The notes beneath the pieces are model-generated. The model ran no database searches, was not told where the DNA came from, and saw nothing but the letters and a program-made list of their open reading frames with translations. Positions 9,000-17,532 of a DNA stretch of 35,097 nucleotides are shown here, piece after piece. How positions within the stretch are numbered: position 1 is the first letter of the stretch; every line of letters begins with the position of its first letter. This DNA is from Pseudomonas huaxiensis (GTDB lineage Bacteria > Pseudomonadota > Gammaproteobacteria > Pseudomonadales > Pseudomonadaceae), in the NCBI RefSeq assembly GCF_003231275.1, contig NZ_QKVL01000051.1, positions 1 to 35,097 on the forward strand, given 5' to 3'. A program made the position numbers and the translations under genes.

Positions 9000-11009
9000 A
9001 TGGATCGAAACACCAGCGTGCGCACGGCGATCGCCTGCGCACTGCTGGCTGCGTTGCCGCTCAATGCCAAGGGTCACGGCATGCATGGCAACGACAGCCA
9101 GTCCGACGCACAAGAAGTGTTCTTCCCCAAACTGCCCATCGACACCGACCTCAAGCAAGCCTTGCAGCAATGCGTCAGCGCCGCGGACACCGACAAGGAC
9201 CATCTGCTCTCCGGCCTCGGCGGCGCCCGCTATGACCTGGTGGCGGTGAAAGACGCCGAACAGGTGCAAGCCTTCTACAGCCAGGGCATGGCCCTGCAAT
9301 ACGGCTTCAACTTTGGCGAAGCGATCCGCGCCTTCTATCAGGCCTATCAGCTTGATAACGGCTCGGCGATGCCGCTGTGGGGCGTGGCCCTGTCAGCCAG
9401 CTCCAACATCAACACCGACGCCACCCAGGGTTGCGACCAGCTCGCCAACCTGAGCGCCCGGCTGGCGTTGCAAAACGCGCAGAACCGCCTGACCCAAAAG
9501 CCCGCCGGCTTCACCGACGATCAGTTGAAGCGCGAGGTGGCCTATGCCGAGGCTTTCCTTAGCCAGTACGACGAGAAAGGCGAGCAGATCGGCCTGTCCC
9601 TCGAAGGCAAGAAGCGCTACGCGGCGAAGATGAAAGTGTTGTCCGAGAAATACTTCGACGACCTCGACGCCGCCGCCCTGTACGCCGACGCCCTGCTCAA
9701 CATCGCCCCATGGAAATGGTGGAAAGGCGTCGAGGCGACCTCCGACAAGGTCGACCCTACCAACGAGGCCTACGAGGCGCTGCAGGTGCTGAACCGCATC
9801 CTCGTGGCGGACGAGAACCACTCCGGCGCCAACCACTTCTACATCCACGCCATCGAAGAGTCGCCGTTCCCCGACAGCGGCCTGCCCATGGCCGATCGCT
9901 TCCGCACCCTCAACCCGGCGGTGGGCCACCTGATCCACATGGCCTCACACATCTACCAGCGCACCGGCAACAACGCGCTGTCGAGCGCCACCAACTACGC
10001 GGCGGTGTCGGTGGACCGGGCCTATGCCAACCAGGTACAGCCGCAGAGCCCGTACCTGCTGCACTACCTGGGGCACAACATCCACTTCCTGACCTGGACC
10101 CTGTCCATCGAAGGGCGCAAGAACGAAGCCATGAACATGGCCAGCGAACTGGTGGACAACACCACGCTGAATGCCTCGTCGGAATTCCTCTGCAAGCAGT
10201 ACCCGCAGGAGCTGAAAACCAAATCCGACTACTTCTACGCGGTGCCCTACTACTACGCCGTGCGCTTCCAGGACTGGGACGCGCTGGAGCGGATCAAGCC
10301 GAACATCAGCAGCGGCCTGGCGAAGATCAACGAGACCTGCGCCAAGGCTGATCCGAAGTGGGTGGCGCTGACCATGCCGTACACGCGGATCATGGAAAGT
10401 TATGCCGCGGCGTACCAGAAGCTCGGCGCCAACCTGGACAGCGGCAAGGCCGTCGAGGCATTGGGCGATTTCTGGGGCAAGGTCGGCAGCGTCCTGCAAG
10501 AAGACGGGAACGCCGCGCTGAAATATGGCAACAACGACGCCATTCAACTGCTGCGCCTGGCCAACCTGATCCTGTTCACCAAGGCCCAGGACAGCACCGC
10601 CGGCAAGTTGGTGCTCAAGGATGTCCAGCAGGCCAGCGCCAAGGCGCTTGGCGAGCACGGCAAAGTGCTGGCCGATGACCTCGGTGCGCTGCAGGACGAC
10701 AACAAGGCGCAGATCATCGCGGCCTGGCGCAAGGCGGTCGAGGTGCAGGACGGGCTCTGGTACAACGAGCCGCCGGACTGGTACTACACCGTCCGCGAAT
10801 CCCTCGGCTATGCGCTGCTGGCGCAGGGTATGGCGGCGGATGCGGAGAAGGTGTTTAGCGAAGACCTCAGTGAAAACCGCTTGAGCGGGCGTTCGCTGAA
10901 TGGCCTGAAGCTGGCGTTGCAAGCGCAGAAGGGCAAGACCGTCAGCCTGGAGCTGGAGCAGAAGCTGCAGAATGCGTGGCGCAATGCGACGGTGAACGCG
11001 GCACCCTGA
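9000..11009 (+). CDS. Exported TPR-like protein with clustered histidines, function unknown
   Basis: This 669-residue protein has an N-terminal signal sequence (hydrophobic residues about 9-22, cleavage likely near LNA-KG), so it is probably periplasmic. Helical TPR-like repeats are visible, for example FGEAIRAFYQAYQLDNG near 105 and SLGYALLAQGMAADAEKVF near the C-terminus. The middle holds a striking histidine set: H274, H279, H283, H310, H313, H317, H355, H359 and H362, in HxxxH, HxxHxxxH and HxxxHxxH arrangements. Related uncharacterised TPR proteins keep the IHAIE, GHLIHM-SHIY and HN-HF segments, so a metal or cofactor site is plausible. AAGGAG at 8986-8991 overlaps the decarboxylase stop, 8 nt before this ATG. 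This places it third in the operon. I do not know its function. Confidence 0.75.
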   Translation: MDRNTSVRTAIACALLAALPLNAKGHGMHGNDSQSDAQEVFFPKLPIDTDLKQALQQCVSAADTDKDHLLSGLGGARYDLVAVKDAEQVQAFYSQGMALQYGFNFGEAIRAFYQAYQLDNGSAMPLWGVALSASSNINTDATQGCDQLANLSARLALQNAQNRLTQKPAGFTDDQLKREVAYAEAFLSQYDEKGEQIGLSLEGKKRYAAKMKVLSEKYFDDLDAAALYADALLNIAPWKWWKGVEATSDKVDPTNEAYEALQVLNRILVADENHSGANHFYIHAIEESPFPDSGLPMADRFRTLNPAVGHLIHMASHIYQRTGNNALSSATNYAAVSVDRAYANQVQPQSPYLLHYLGHNIHFLTWTLSIEGRKNEAMNMASELVDNTTLNASSEFLCKQYPQELKTKSDYFYAVPYYYAVRFQDWDALERIKPNISSGLAKINETCAKADPKWVALTMPYTRIMESYAAAYQKLGANLDSGKAVEALGDFWGKVGSVLQEDGNAALKYGNNDAIQLLRLANLILFTKAQDSTAGKLVLKDVQQASAKALGEHGKVLADDLGALQDDNKAQIIAAWRKAVEVQDGLWYNEPPDWYYTVRESLGYALLAQGMAADAEKVFSEDLSENRLSGRSLNGLKLALQAQKGKTVSLELEQKLQNAWRNATVNAAP

Positions 11010-11012
11010 AGC

Positions 11013-11065
11013 CTTATCGCCAGCAAACCCAGCTCCCCTGTGGGAGCTGGCTTGCCAGCGATAAG
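11013..11065. repeat. REPIN-like palindrome after the TPR gene
   Basis: CTTATCGC at 11013 and GCGATAAG ending at 11065 are the outer ends of two nearly complementary 24-base arms. CAGCTCCC and GGGAGCTG flank a short central loop. The sequence lies just after the TPR gene stop codon. It belongs to the same family as 16472-16515 and 30091-30173. It may also help end transcription of the oxidase operon. Confidence 0.75.
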
Positions 11066-11072
11066 ACCAGAG

Positions 11073-11088
11073 CTGTACATCCATACAG
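11073..11088 (+). promoter_or_regulatory. LexA (SOS) box candidate upstream of topB
   Basis: CTGTACATCCATACAG fits the gammaproteobacterial LexA operator CTGT-N8-ACAG exactly and keeps the ATACAG right half. It begins 8 bp after the palindrome ending at 11065 and lies 71 bp before the topB start. TTGCCA (11052-11057) could be a -35 element that places the box over the promoter, although no good -10 is visible. Binding is inferred from the motif only. Confidence 0.55.
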
Positions 11089-11159
11089 ATAAAACTTGCC
11101 TCAACCGCACTTCCTGAGCATCCTAGGGCCTTCTTTCCCCCAGGACTCCGCCCCGGCAC

Positions 11160-13106
11160 ATGCGCCTGTTCCTCTGCGAAAAGCCTTCCCAGGCCAAGGA
11201 TATTGCCAAGGTCCTCGGCGCCAACCGCCGCGGTGATGGCTGCTGGGTCGGCACCGGAGTCACCGTGACCTGGTGCATCGGCCACCTCCTGGAAACCGCC
11301 CCGCCCGACGCCTACGACGCCCGCTATAAACGCTGGGTGCTGGCCGACCTGCCGATCGTCCCGAGCCAGTGGAAAATGCAGGTCAAGCCCAAGACCGCCA
11401 GCCAGTACAAGGCAGTCAAGCGCCTGCTGGGCGAGGCCGCAGAACTGGTGATCGCCACTGACGCCGACCGCGAAGGCGAGATGATCGCCCGGGAACTGGT
11501 AGAACACTGCCGCTACCGCGGGCCGATCCGCCGCTTGTGGCTGTCGGCACTGGACGACGCCTCGATCCGCAAAGCGCTGGCCAGCCTCAAGCCCGGCGCC
11601 GAAACCTTCAGCCTGTACCACTCAGCCCTCGGCCGCTCGCGCGCCGACTGGTTGATCGGCATGAACATGAGCCGGCTGTTCACCCTGCTCGGCCGCCAGT
11701 CCGGCTACCAAGGCGTATTGCCAGTGGGCCGGGTGCAGACCCCGACCCTGCGTCTGGTGGTGGACCGCGACCGCAGCATCGCCGACTTTGTGCCGGTGCC
11801 GTTCTGGGCCATCGATGTGCAGCTGGACAGCGCCGGTACCGTCTTCACCGCGCAGTGGCGCGCACCGGACGACGCCTGCGACGACCAGGGCCGCTGTCTC
11901 AAGCAGGAACTGGCGCAACAGGCCGCTGCTGCAATCAATGGCGCAGGTTCGGCGCAGGTGGTGGCGATCAAGACCGAGCGCGTGCGCGAAGCGGCGCCGC
12001 TGGCCTTCGACCTTGGCACCCTGCAGGAAGTCTGCTCGAAGAAACTCGGCCTCGGCGCCCAGGAAACCCTGGACATCGCCCAGGCGCTGTATGAAACCCA
12101 CAAGGTCATCACCTACCCGCGCAGCGATTGCGGCTACCTGCCCCTGAGTCAGCACAGCGAAGCCCCGGCAATCCTCTCCGCCCTGGCTCGCGCCGACTCA
12201 TCGCTGGCGCCGCTGCAGCCGTACCTGGAGCCGCAACGCCGTTCCCGGGCCTGGAACGACGCGAAAGTCAGCGCCCACCACGGCATCATCCCCACCGCCG
12301 CGGCCATCGACCCGAACCGCCTGCCGGGCAAACACAAGGCGGTCTACACATTGATCCGCGCCCGCTACCTGGCGCAGTTCCTGCCCAACCATGAATACGA
12401 CCGCACCCAGGCCGACTTCGATTGTGGCGGCCAGGCCCTGCGGGCGGTGGGCAAGCAGATCGTCGAACCGGGCTGGCGCCGCGCCCTGCCCGAGGCCCTG
12501 ACCCCGCCAAAGGGCAGAGAGGCGCCAGCACCGCAGGTGTTGCCGACGTTGAACAAGGGGCAATGGTGCGAGGTGCGCGAGGTCAACCTGAAAGACCTCT
12601 GGACCCAGCCACCCAAGCCCTTCACCGAAGGCGACCTGATCAAGGCGATGAAAAACGTCGCCAAGCTGGTGGACGATCCGCGGCTCAAGCAGAAACTCAA
12701 GGACACCACTGGTATTGGCACCGAAGCGACCCGCGCCGGAATCATCCAAGGCTTGCTGGACCGTGGCTACATGGTGAAGAACGGCAAGGCACTCAACGCC
12801 ACACCGGCCGCCTTCGGCCTGATCGACGCGGTGCCCCGCGCCATCGCCGACCCCGGCACCACTGCGATCTGGGAGCAGGCGCTGGACATGGTGCAGAGCG
12901 GTGAGATGACACTGGAAACCTTCGTCGCCAAACAGTCGGCGTGGATGAGCAAGCAGGTGGAACGCTGTGCCGGCATGAGCCTGACCATCTCCGGCCCGGC
13001 GACACCGGCGGGCCGTGGCGGTTCGCCGTGGAAGAAGAAGCGCAAGAGCAGCAGCACTGCCGCAACATCCAAGCGGCCACGAAAACCTCGGGCGAAAAAG
13101 GCCTGA
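11160..13106 (+). CDS. topB: DNA topoisomerase III
   Basis: This 648-residue type IA topoisomerase relaxes and decatenates DNA through a transient 5'-phosphotyrosine break. It usually acts with a RecQ-type helicase in resolving recombination and replication intermediates. The Toprim domain starts at residue 1 (MRLFLCEKPSQAKDIAKVLG, catalytic E7) and includes IATDADREGEMIARE. The active-site tyrosine lies in KVITYPRSDCGYLP, and the GRVQTPTLRLVV segment is typical. The C-terminus ends in a lysine/arginine-rich tail (residues about 620-648) suited to DNA contact. Length is close to the 653 residues of E. coli TopB. A LexA-type box lies 71 bp upstream. The VOC gene starts 30 bp downstream and may be cotranscribed. 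Confidence 0.95.
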   Translation: MRLFLCEKPSQAKDIAKVLGANRRGDGCWVGTGVTVTWCIGHLLETAPPDAYDARYKRWVLADLPIVPSQWKMQVKPKTASQYKAVKRLLGEAAELVIATDADREGEMIARELVEHCRYRGPIRRLWLSALDDASIRKALASLKPGAETFSLYHSALGRSRADWLIGMNMSRLFTLLGRQSGYQGVLPVGRVQTPTLRLVVDRDRSIADFVPVPFWAIDVQLDSAGTVFTAQWRAPDDACDDQGRCLKQELAQQAAAAINGAGSAQVVAIKTERVREAAPLAFDLGTLQEVCSKKLGLGAQETLDIAQALYETHKVITYPRSDCGYLPLSQHSEAPAILSALARADSSLAPLQPYLEPQRRSRAWNDAKVSAHHGIIPTAAAIDPNRLPGKHKAVYTLIRARYLAQFLPNHEYDRTQADFDCGGQALRAVGKQIVEPGWRRALPEALTPPKGREAPAPQVLPTLNKGQWCEVREVNLKDLWTQPPKPFTEGDLIKAMKNVAKLVDDPRLKQKLKDTTGIGTEATRAGIIQGLLDRGYMVKNGKALNATPAAFGLIDAVPRAIADPGTTAIWEQALDMVQSGEMTLETFVAKQSAWMSKQVERCAGMSLTISGPATPAGRGGSPWKKKRKSSSTAATSKRPRKPRAKKA

Positions 13107-13136
13107 TTCCCTCTTACCGACTCAAGGAAGATCCTC

Positions 13137-13526
13137 ATGAAACTTGGCTACACCATCGCCTATGTGGCGGACGTCCCGGCTTCGCTGGCCTTCTTCGAAA
13201 CCGCCTTCGGCCTGACCCGGCGTTTTCTGCATGAAGGTGGCGACTACGGCGAACTGGACACCGGACCGACCACCCTGGCGTTCGCCTCGCTGGAACTGGG
13301 CAAGGCGAACTTCGACGGCGGCGTACTGGCCGCCAGCGAAAGCCAGCGACCACTGGGGATGGAAATCGCCCTGCTGACCGATGATGTGGCGGCGGCGCAT
13401 GCCAGAGCGTTGTCTGCCGGAGCGGTGGAGCTGAAGGCACCGCAGGTCAAGCCTTGGGGCCAGACCGTGTCCTGGGTGCGTTGTCCGGCGGGGATTCTGG
13501 TGGAGTTGTGTACGCCGGTGGGATAA
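13137..13526 (+). CDS. VOC superfamily (glyoxalase/bleomycin-resistance fold) protein
   Basis: This 129-residue single-domain protein has the paired beta-alpha-beta-beta-beta VOC pattern: KLGYTIAYVADVPASLAFFETAFGL at the start and WVRCPAGILVELCTPVG at the end. The terminal glutamate in GILVELC matches the usual metal ligand position. VOC proteins include glyoxalase I, dioxygenases and antibiotic-binding proteins; no specific substrate can be read here. AAGGAAG lies 7 nt before the ATG. It starts 30 bp after topB. It converges with the DUF4198 gene, leaving only 12 bp between the ends. Confidence 0.85.
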   Translation: MKLGYTIAYVADVPASLAFFETAFGLTRRFLHEGGDYGELDTGPTTLAFASLELGKANFDGGVLAASESQRPLGMEIALLTDDVAAAHARALSAGAVELKAPQVKPWGQTVSWVRCPAGILVELCTPVG

Positions 13527-13538
13527 ATCCGCGTGCCG

Positions 13539-14267
13539 CTACTCGTGATGCGGTTCGCCAAGGAACGTCAGCGACGTGAACAACCCCTCCTCCGCCACTG
13601 GCGCATCCTTGGCCAATGGCCGGGTCACACTTGCGGCAATGACGTTAAGCCCTTCATTGCGCACCATCACACTGGCCCGGCCCTCCGCATCGGTGGTCGC
13701 CACCACCTGATGCGGTGCCCCGCGATAATCGCCATACAGCTCGACGCCGGACACCGGTTTGCCGTCCAGCAATACCTGGACCGGCAGGGCCTTGCCCGGG
13801 CCGACCTTGAGCGGATCGGCCTGCGGTACGATCACCAGACGCAGGGCCTTCAATGATGGCAGTCGGGCGCCCTCCCGGTAGACAGCCAGGCTGTACTTCC
13901 AGGTGTGGATCGAGCTGATCGCGTCACGGACCTTGCTACGGTCTTCATTGACCCACTGCTTGTCCGGCGTCTGCGACCAAGCGCCATTGTCCAGCACCAC
14001 CGCCAGACTCGCCGGGGCGCGCAGCGGTTGCAGGCGGGCATGGTCGCTCAGCCGCACCACGCTTACCGGAATCTGCCGGCCCTGCCCGTCCCAGGCCCAG
14101 GCACCCTTGATCTTCTGTGCCTTGAAGGCGTTGTCCTCGGCGCCATGGCCATACACCACTTCGATCGCGCCACGGCGTTGTTCGGTCCACAGCCCATGGC
14201 CATGGGCTGTACCGGTCAGGCCGGCGGTGAGCAGGCCGGCCAGCAGCATAGGTGTCAGTCGTTTCAT
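13539..14267 (-). CDS. Periplasmic DUF4198 protein, partner of the TonB receptor
   Basis: This 242-residue protein has a clear signal peptide (MKRLTPMLLAGLLTAGLTGTAHG) followed directly by HGLWTEQ, the histidine-rich mature start seen in DUF4198 proteins. A C-terminal beta-sandwich segment is suggested by LPVQVLLDGKPVSGVELYGDYRG. The protein ends in EPHHE. DUF4198 proteins are periplasmic and often sit beside TonB receptors or Ni/Co/Zn transport genes. Here it starts 19 bp after the receptor stop, so the two form an operon. A role in handling a metal or metal chelate in the periplasm is inference. Confidence 0.8.
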   Translation of the reverse strand: MKRLTPMLLAGLLTAGLTGTAHGHGLWTEQRRGAIEVVYGHGAEDNAFKAQKIKGAWAWDGQGRQIPVSVVRLSDHARLQPLRAPASLAVVLDNGAWSQTPDKQWVNEDRSKVRDAISSIHTWKYSLAVYREGARLPSLKALRLVIVPQADPLKVGPGKALPVQVLLDGKPVSGVELYGDYRGAPHQVVATTDAEGRASVMVRNEGLNVIAASVTRPLAKDAPVAEEGLFTSLTFLGEPHHE

Positions 14268-14286
14268 TGTGAGGTCCTTGTCGATA

Positions 14287-16380
14287 TCAGAGGCTGAAGG
14301 TCAAGCTGAGGCTGAGATTCCGCGGATCACCCGGCATGTTCCAGGCAGCGTTGTACCCCCGCTCGTAATACTTGCGGTCGAACAGGTTGTTCAGGTTGAG
14401 GCCGAAACTGAGCTGGTCACTGGCCTTGTAGTGAGCCAGCAGATCAACCGTGCTGTAGGCCGGCAAACGGAAGCTGCTGCCCGCCTGCCCGGAACGCTCG
14501 CCAACATAGTTGGCCGAGGCGCCGACATCCGAACCCCGCAGCGCGCCGTCCTGAAACTCATACACCGCCATCAGACTGCCGCTGTGCCGGGGAATGCCGA
14601 GCAAGTCACTGCCCTTGGGCAGGGCCGCGTCGCCCTTGGTCACTTCGGCGTCGATGTAGGCGTAAGCGCCAATCACCCGCACCGCATCGCTGAGCTGGCC
14701 ACTGAACTGCAGGTCCACACCCTGGCTGCGGGCTTTGCCAGCAGCGATGCTGTCGCCAAAGGCGTCGGTGGTGATGACGTTTTCCTTGTCGATATGGAAC
14801 AGCGCCAGCGTGGCGCCGAGCCGGCTGTCGAACAGGTCAAGCTTGAGTCCGGTCTCGTAGCCGATACCCTTCTCCGGCTTGTAGACCTGGCCCCGGGTGC
14901 CCATGCTGTTGGGCTTGAACGAGGTGGACGCGTTGGCGAACACGCCGACTTCGGGCGTGAGTTGGTAGAGCAAGCCCAAGCGCGGCGTGGCGACGTCCTT
15001 TTCCTGGCTGTTGCTGACCCCTGTGGCGCGGTTCTGCGCGGTCTGCTCGATCCGCTCCAGGCGCACGCCCACCAGCCCGCGCAGGCGCTCGGTGAAGGCG
15101 ATCTGGTCTTGCAGGTTCAATGCGTAGCTTTCCGTGCGCTCGAAGAAGTCGTTAGGGTTGACCAGCGCCGGCTTCGGCTGGCCATAAACCGGATTGAAAA
15201 TATCCAGGCCATAGCCGAAGCCAGTGACGCTCTGCGGGTATTTCTGGCTGTTGCGGTAGTTCTCGTACTCCAGGCCGATGAGGCTCTGGTGCTGCCAGCC
15301 GGCGAGGTCGAACTGGCCGTGCAGCTCGGCCTGGGTGATGTTGTCGTTCCACTCGAAATTGCGTTCGCGGTAGAAGCGGCTGATCTGGCTGCCCACCACT
15401 CGCGACGGCTCCGAGCTGTTTCCGCGCAGCGTGCCCTGGGTGTAGTGGTTGGCCAGACGCAGCTTCCAGCTGTCGTTGAGGTGATGCTCCAGTGCCAGGT
15501 CGAGGGTCTGGTTGTCGTTGCGGATGCGGCCGTCGTTGGGCTCGCCGATGAAGGTGGAACGGGCGACCGGGCCCAGCTCGTTGTTCACCGCCGGGATGCC
15601 ACGGTCGAACACCGATTCGGTACGGGAGAATTCGCTGTCGAGGGACAGCAAGGTATCGGGATTCAGTTGCCAGCTCAGCGATGGGCTGACGATCTTGCGG
15701 CGACCGTCCACGTGGTCACGGAAGCTGCCGTTGTCTTCGATCGCCAGGTTGACCCGCGACAGCACGCTGCCGTCGTCGCTCAGCGGGGTGTTCACGTCCA
15801 GGCTGCTGCGGTAACGGTCCCAACTGCCGGCGCTGGCCTTGAAGGTGGTGAAGGCATCGGCCTGGGGTTTCTTGCTGACGATATTCACCAGCCCGCCCGG
15901 ATCGCCACGGCCATAGAGACTGGCGGCCGGGCCCTTGAGCACTTCGATGCGCTCGATGGTCGAGGTGTCTGGCGCGCTGTAGCTGCCACGGTTGATGGCG
16001 AAACCGTTCTTGTACAACTCGCCCGTGGTGAAGCCGCGGACGCTGTAGTTGAGGAAGGTCAGGCCACCGAAGTTGTTCTGCCGCGAAACACCGCCGGCGA
16101 AATCCAGGGCGCGGTCGATGCGGGTGCTGTTGAGGTCTTCGAGCACCTGCGCCGGCACCACGCTGATGGCTTGCGGGGTGTCGCGGATATCGGTGTCGGT
16201 TTTGGTCGCGGTGGCCGAGCGGGTAGCGCGATAGCCTTGCACCGGGCCATCGGCGCGCTCTTCGATACGGCGCTCGGTGACGCTGACGGCGTCGAGCAAT
16301 ACCGTGTCCTGCGCCGTCGCGGGCAGGCTCAGCAGGCCGGCAGACAGGCCGAGGTACAACCTTCCAATGGGGTAGTTCAT
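14287..16380 (-). CDS. TonB-dependent outer-membrane receptor (siderophore/metallophore type)
   Basis: This 697-residue receptor has a signal peptide (MNYPIGRLYLGLSAGLLSLPATAQD). The plug domain contains DTPQAISVVPAQVLEDL and RIEVLKGPAASLYGRGDPGGLVNIVSKKP. A long beta-barrel ends in the outer-membrane C-terminal phenylalanine motif (LSLSLTFSL). The plug resembles ferric-siderophore receptors, with no extra N-terminal signalling domain. The start at 16380 is preferred to the upstream in-frame codon at 16416 because AGGAG lies 6 nt before it on the minus strand. The upstream box resembles Zur rather than Fur, and the partner is a DUF4198 protein. The cargo may therefore be zinc or a zinc chelate rather than iron. 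Confidence 0.9.
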   Translation of the reverse strand: MNYPIGRLYLGLSAGLLSLPATAQDTVLLDAVSVTERRIEERADGPVQGYRATRSATATKTDTDIRDTPQAISVVPAQVLEDLNSTRIDRALDFAGGVSRQNNFGGLTFLNYSVRGFTTGELYKNGFAINRGSYSAPDTSTIERIEVLKGPAASLYGRGDPGGLVNIVSKKPQADAFTTFKASAGSWDRYRSSLDVNTPLSDDGSVLSRVNLAIEDNGSFRDHVDGRRKIVSPSLSWQLNPDTLLSLDSEFSRTESVFDRGIPAVNNELGPVARSTFIGEPNDGRIRNDNQTLDLALEHHLNDSWKLRLANHYTQGTLRGNSSEPSRVVGSQISRFYRERNFEWNDNITQAELHGQFDLAGWQHQSLIGLEYENYRNSQKYPQSVTGFGYGLDIFNPVYGQPKPALVNPNDFFERTESYALNLQDQIAFTERLRGLVGVRLERIEQTAQNRATGVSNSQEKDVATPRLGLLYQLTPEVGVFANASTSFKPNSMGTRGQVYKPEKGIGYETGLKLDLFDSRLGATLALFHIDKENVITTDAFGDSIAAGKARSQGVDLQFSGQLSDAVRVIGAYAYIDAEVTKGDAALPKGSDLLGIPRHSGSLMAVYEFQDGALRGSDVGASANYVGERSGQAGSSFRLPAYSTVDLLAHYKASDQLSFGLNLNNLFDRKYYERGYNAAWNMPGDPRNLSLSLTFSL

Positions 16381-16400
16381 GGGGGCTCCTGAATTATTGA

Positions 16401-16415
16401 TGTAATAACATAACA
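16401..16415 (-). promoter_or_regulatory. Zur-like operator upstream of the TonB receptor
   Basis: TGTAATAACATAACA matches the core Zur operator TGTTATANTATAACA at 12 of 14 defined positions. On the minus strand it ends 20 bp before the receptor ATG. It lies between TTGAAT and AATAAT, which are 17 bp apart, so bound repressor would block a promoter there. AATAAT may be too close to the start codon to be the true -10. No GATAATGATAATCATTATC-like Fur box is visible. Confidence 0.45.
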
Positions 16416-16471
16416 ATTCAAAAGCGAAATGACACCATCGGGTTTGTGGGGGATTGGGTTTCAGTAACTCA

Positions 16472-16515
16472 CTTCAGGGCCTTATCGCTGGGAAGCCAGC
16501 GATAAGGCCCTGAAG
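16472..16515. repeat. Perfect 20-bp-arm palindrome (REP-like, possible terminator)
   Basis: The arms at 16472-16491 and 16496-16515 are perfect reverse complements of 20 bases around a GAAG loop. They contain the shared CTTATCGCTGG core. The element sits immediately downstream of the C1 reductase stop codon and may stabilise or terminate its transcript. It lacks a T run. Confidence 0.8.
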
Positions 16516-16517
16516 AT

Positions 16518-17462
16518 TCAACCGCGGATCACAGCCTTGAGCACCGTCTTGAACGTCTCGATCTGCTCTTCGCTGAACTCACCAAACACCTTGTCCTGCT
16601 GCTCGCGAGCGATGGTCCACAGCGCTTCGGTCTGGTCGATGCCGCCTACGGTCAGGCGCACATTGCCGCCCTCCTCGCTGCCGCTGACCAGGCCCTTGCG
16701 GGTCAGGTTGGCCACGGCTTCATCGATTTCCCGTGACGGCATCGCCACTTCGCGTTGCAGGTCGGTGAGGCTCAAGCCGGCATCGTTCTCCAGCACCATC
16801 AGCATCCGCGCTTCGCTGGTGCGCAGGCCGCTGGACAGTTGCCGCGGCTGGTAGCTGGTCTGATAAGCACGCAGGGCCTGGGTCATCAGGTAGTACAGGT
16901 TGTGGCTCAGGCGCCCCTGGAAGTTGCTGCTCGGTGGCTGGCCTTCTTCGCGGCGGGTCATGCGGGTGTGTGGCAGGACCATGGAATACGCGCCCTGGTG
17001 ATACAGCAACGGCGAACGCCCACAGTCTTCGAACGCCACCACCTTGCCGATCATGATCCAGTGATCACCACCGTCGAGGATCTGGTACTTCTCGCACTGG
17101 AAGTTGGCCGAGCAGTCCAGCAGGATCGGCGCGCCGCCCGCACCCGCTTCATGCGCAATGCCAGCGAAACGATCATCCCGCGGCTTGGCGAAGTTGTTGG
17201 ACAGGTCGATCTGGTCAGCGGCGAGAATATTCACCGCGAAATGGCTGGCCGCCTCGAAGGTCGCAAGGCTCGTGGAGCGCTTGTCGAGGCTCCAGAGGAT
17301 CAGCGCCGGATCGAGAGACACCGAGTTGAAGCTGTTGGCGGTAACGCCGACCTTGTTGCCAGCACCATCATCGGCGGTGACCACGGTGACGCCGGTGGCG
17401 AAGTTGCCCAGGGCGCGGCGGAAGGCACGGCTGTCGAAGGCCGCAACGGTTTCATTGGACAT
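16518..17462 (-). CDS. 4-Hydroxyphenylacetate 3-hydroxylase, flavin reductase component (C1 type)
   Basis: This 314-residue protein has two domains. An N-terminal flavin reductase domain (about 10-170) includes FRRALGNFATGVTVVTA and GVTANSFNSVSLDPALILWSLDK. A C-terminal MarR-like winged-helix domain (about 190-314) contains LRTSEARMLMVLENDAGLSLTDLQREVAMPSREID. This matches the C1 reductase of Acinetobacter baumannii (about 315 residues), where the MarR-like part senses 4-hydroxyphenylacetate and stimulates NADH-dependent FMN reduction. It supplies reduced flavin to the C2 oxygenase encoded 70 bp upstream. The start at 17462 is preferred to 17486 because GGAG lies 7 nt before it. Assignment rests on recalled family sequence, and the agreement is close. 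Confidence 0.9.
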   Translation of the reverse strand: MSNETVAAFDSRAFRRALGNFATGVTVVTADDGAGNKVGVTANSFNSVSLDPALILWSLDKRSTSLATFEAASHFAVNILAADQIDLSNNFAKPRDDRFAGIAHEAGAGGAPILLDCSANFQCEKYQILDGGDHWIMIGKVVAFEDCGRSPLLYHQGAYSMVLPHTRMTRREEGQPPSSNFQGRLSHNLYYLMTQALRAYQTSYQPRQLSSGLRTSEARMLMVLENDAGLSLTDLQREVAMPSREIDEAVANLTRKGLVSGSEEGGNVRLTVGGIDQTEALWTIAREQQDKVFGEFSEEQIETFKTVLKAVIRG

Positions 17463-17532
17463 GCAAGACTCCCCGGCTGCCCGCAACGGGCAACCGTGAT
17501 TTGTTTTTATGTGAGAGAGAGAAGATCGAGCG

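Noticed and set aside
7272..9299. 675-codon minus-strand open frame opposite the decarboxylase
   Set aside because: It is antisense to a gene with all catalytic motifs conserved and has no recognisable domain. It is a codon-bias shadow.
13903..16392. 829-codon plus-strand open frame opposite the TonB receptor
   Set aside because: The receptor has signal peptide, plug and barrel motifs, while this frame shows low-complexity A/V/Q/H composition.
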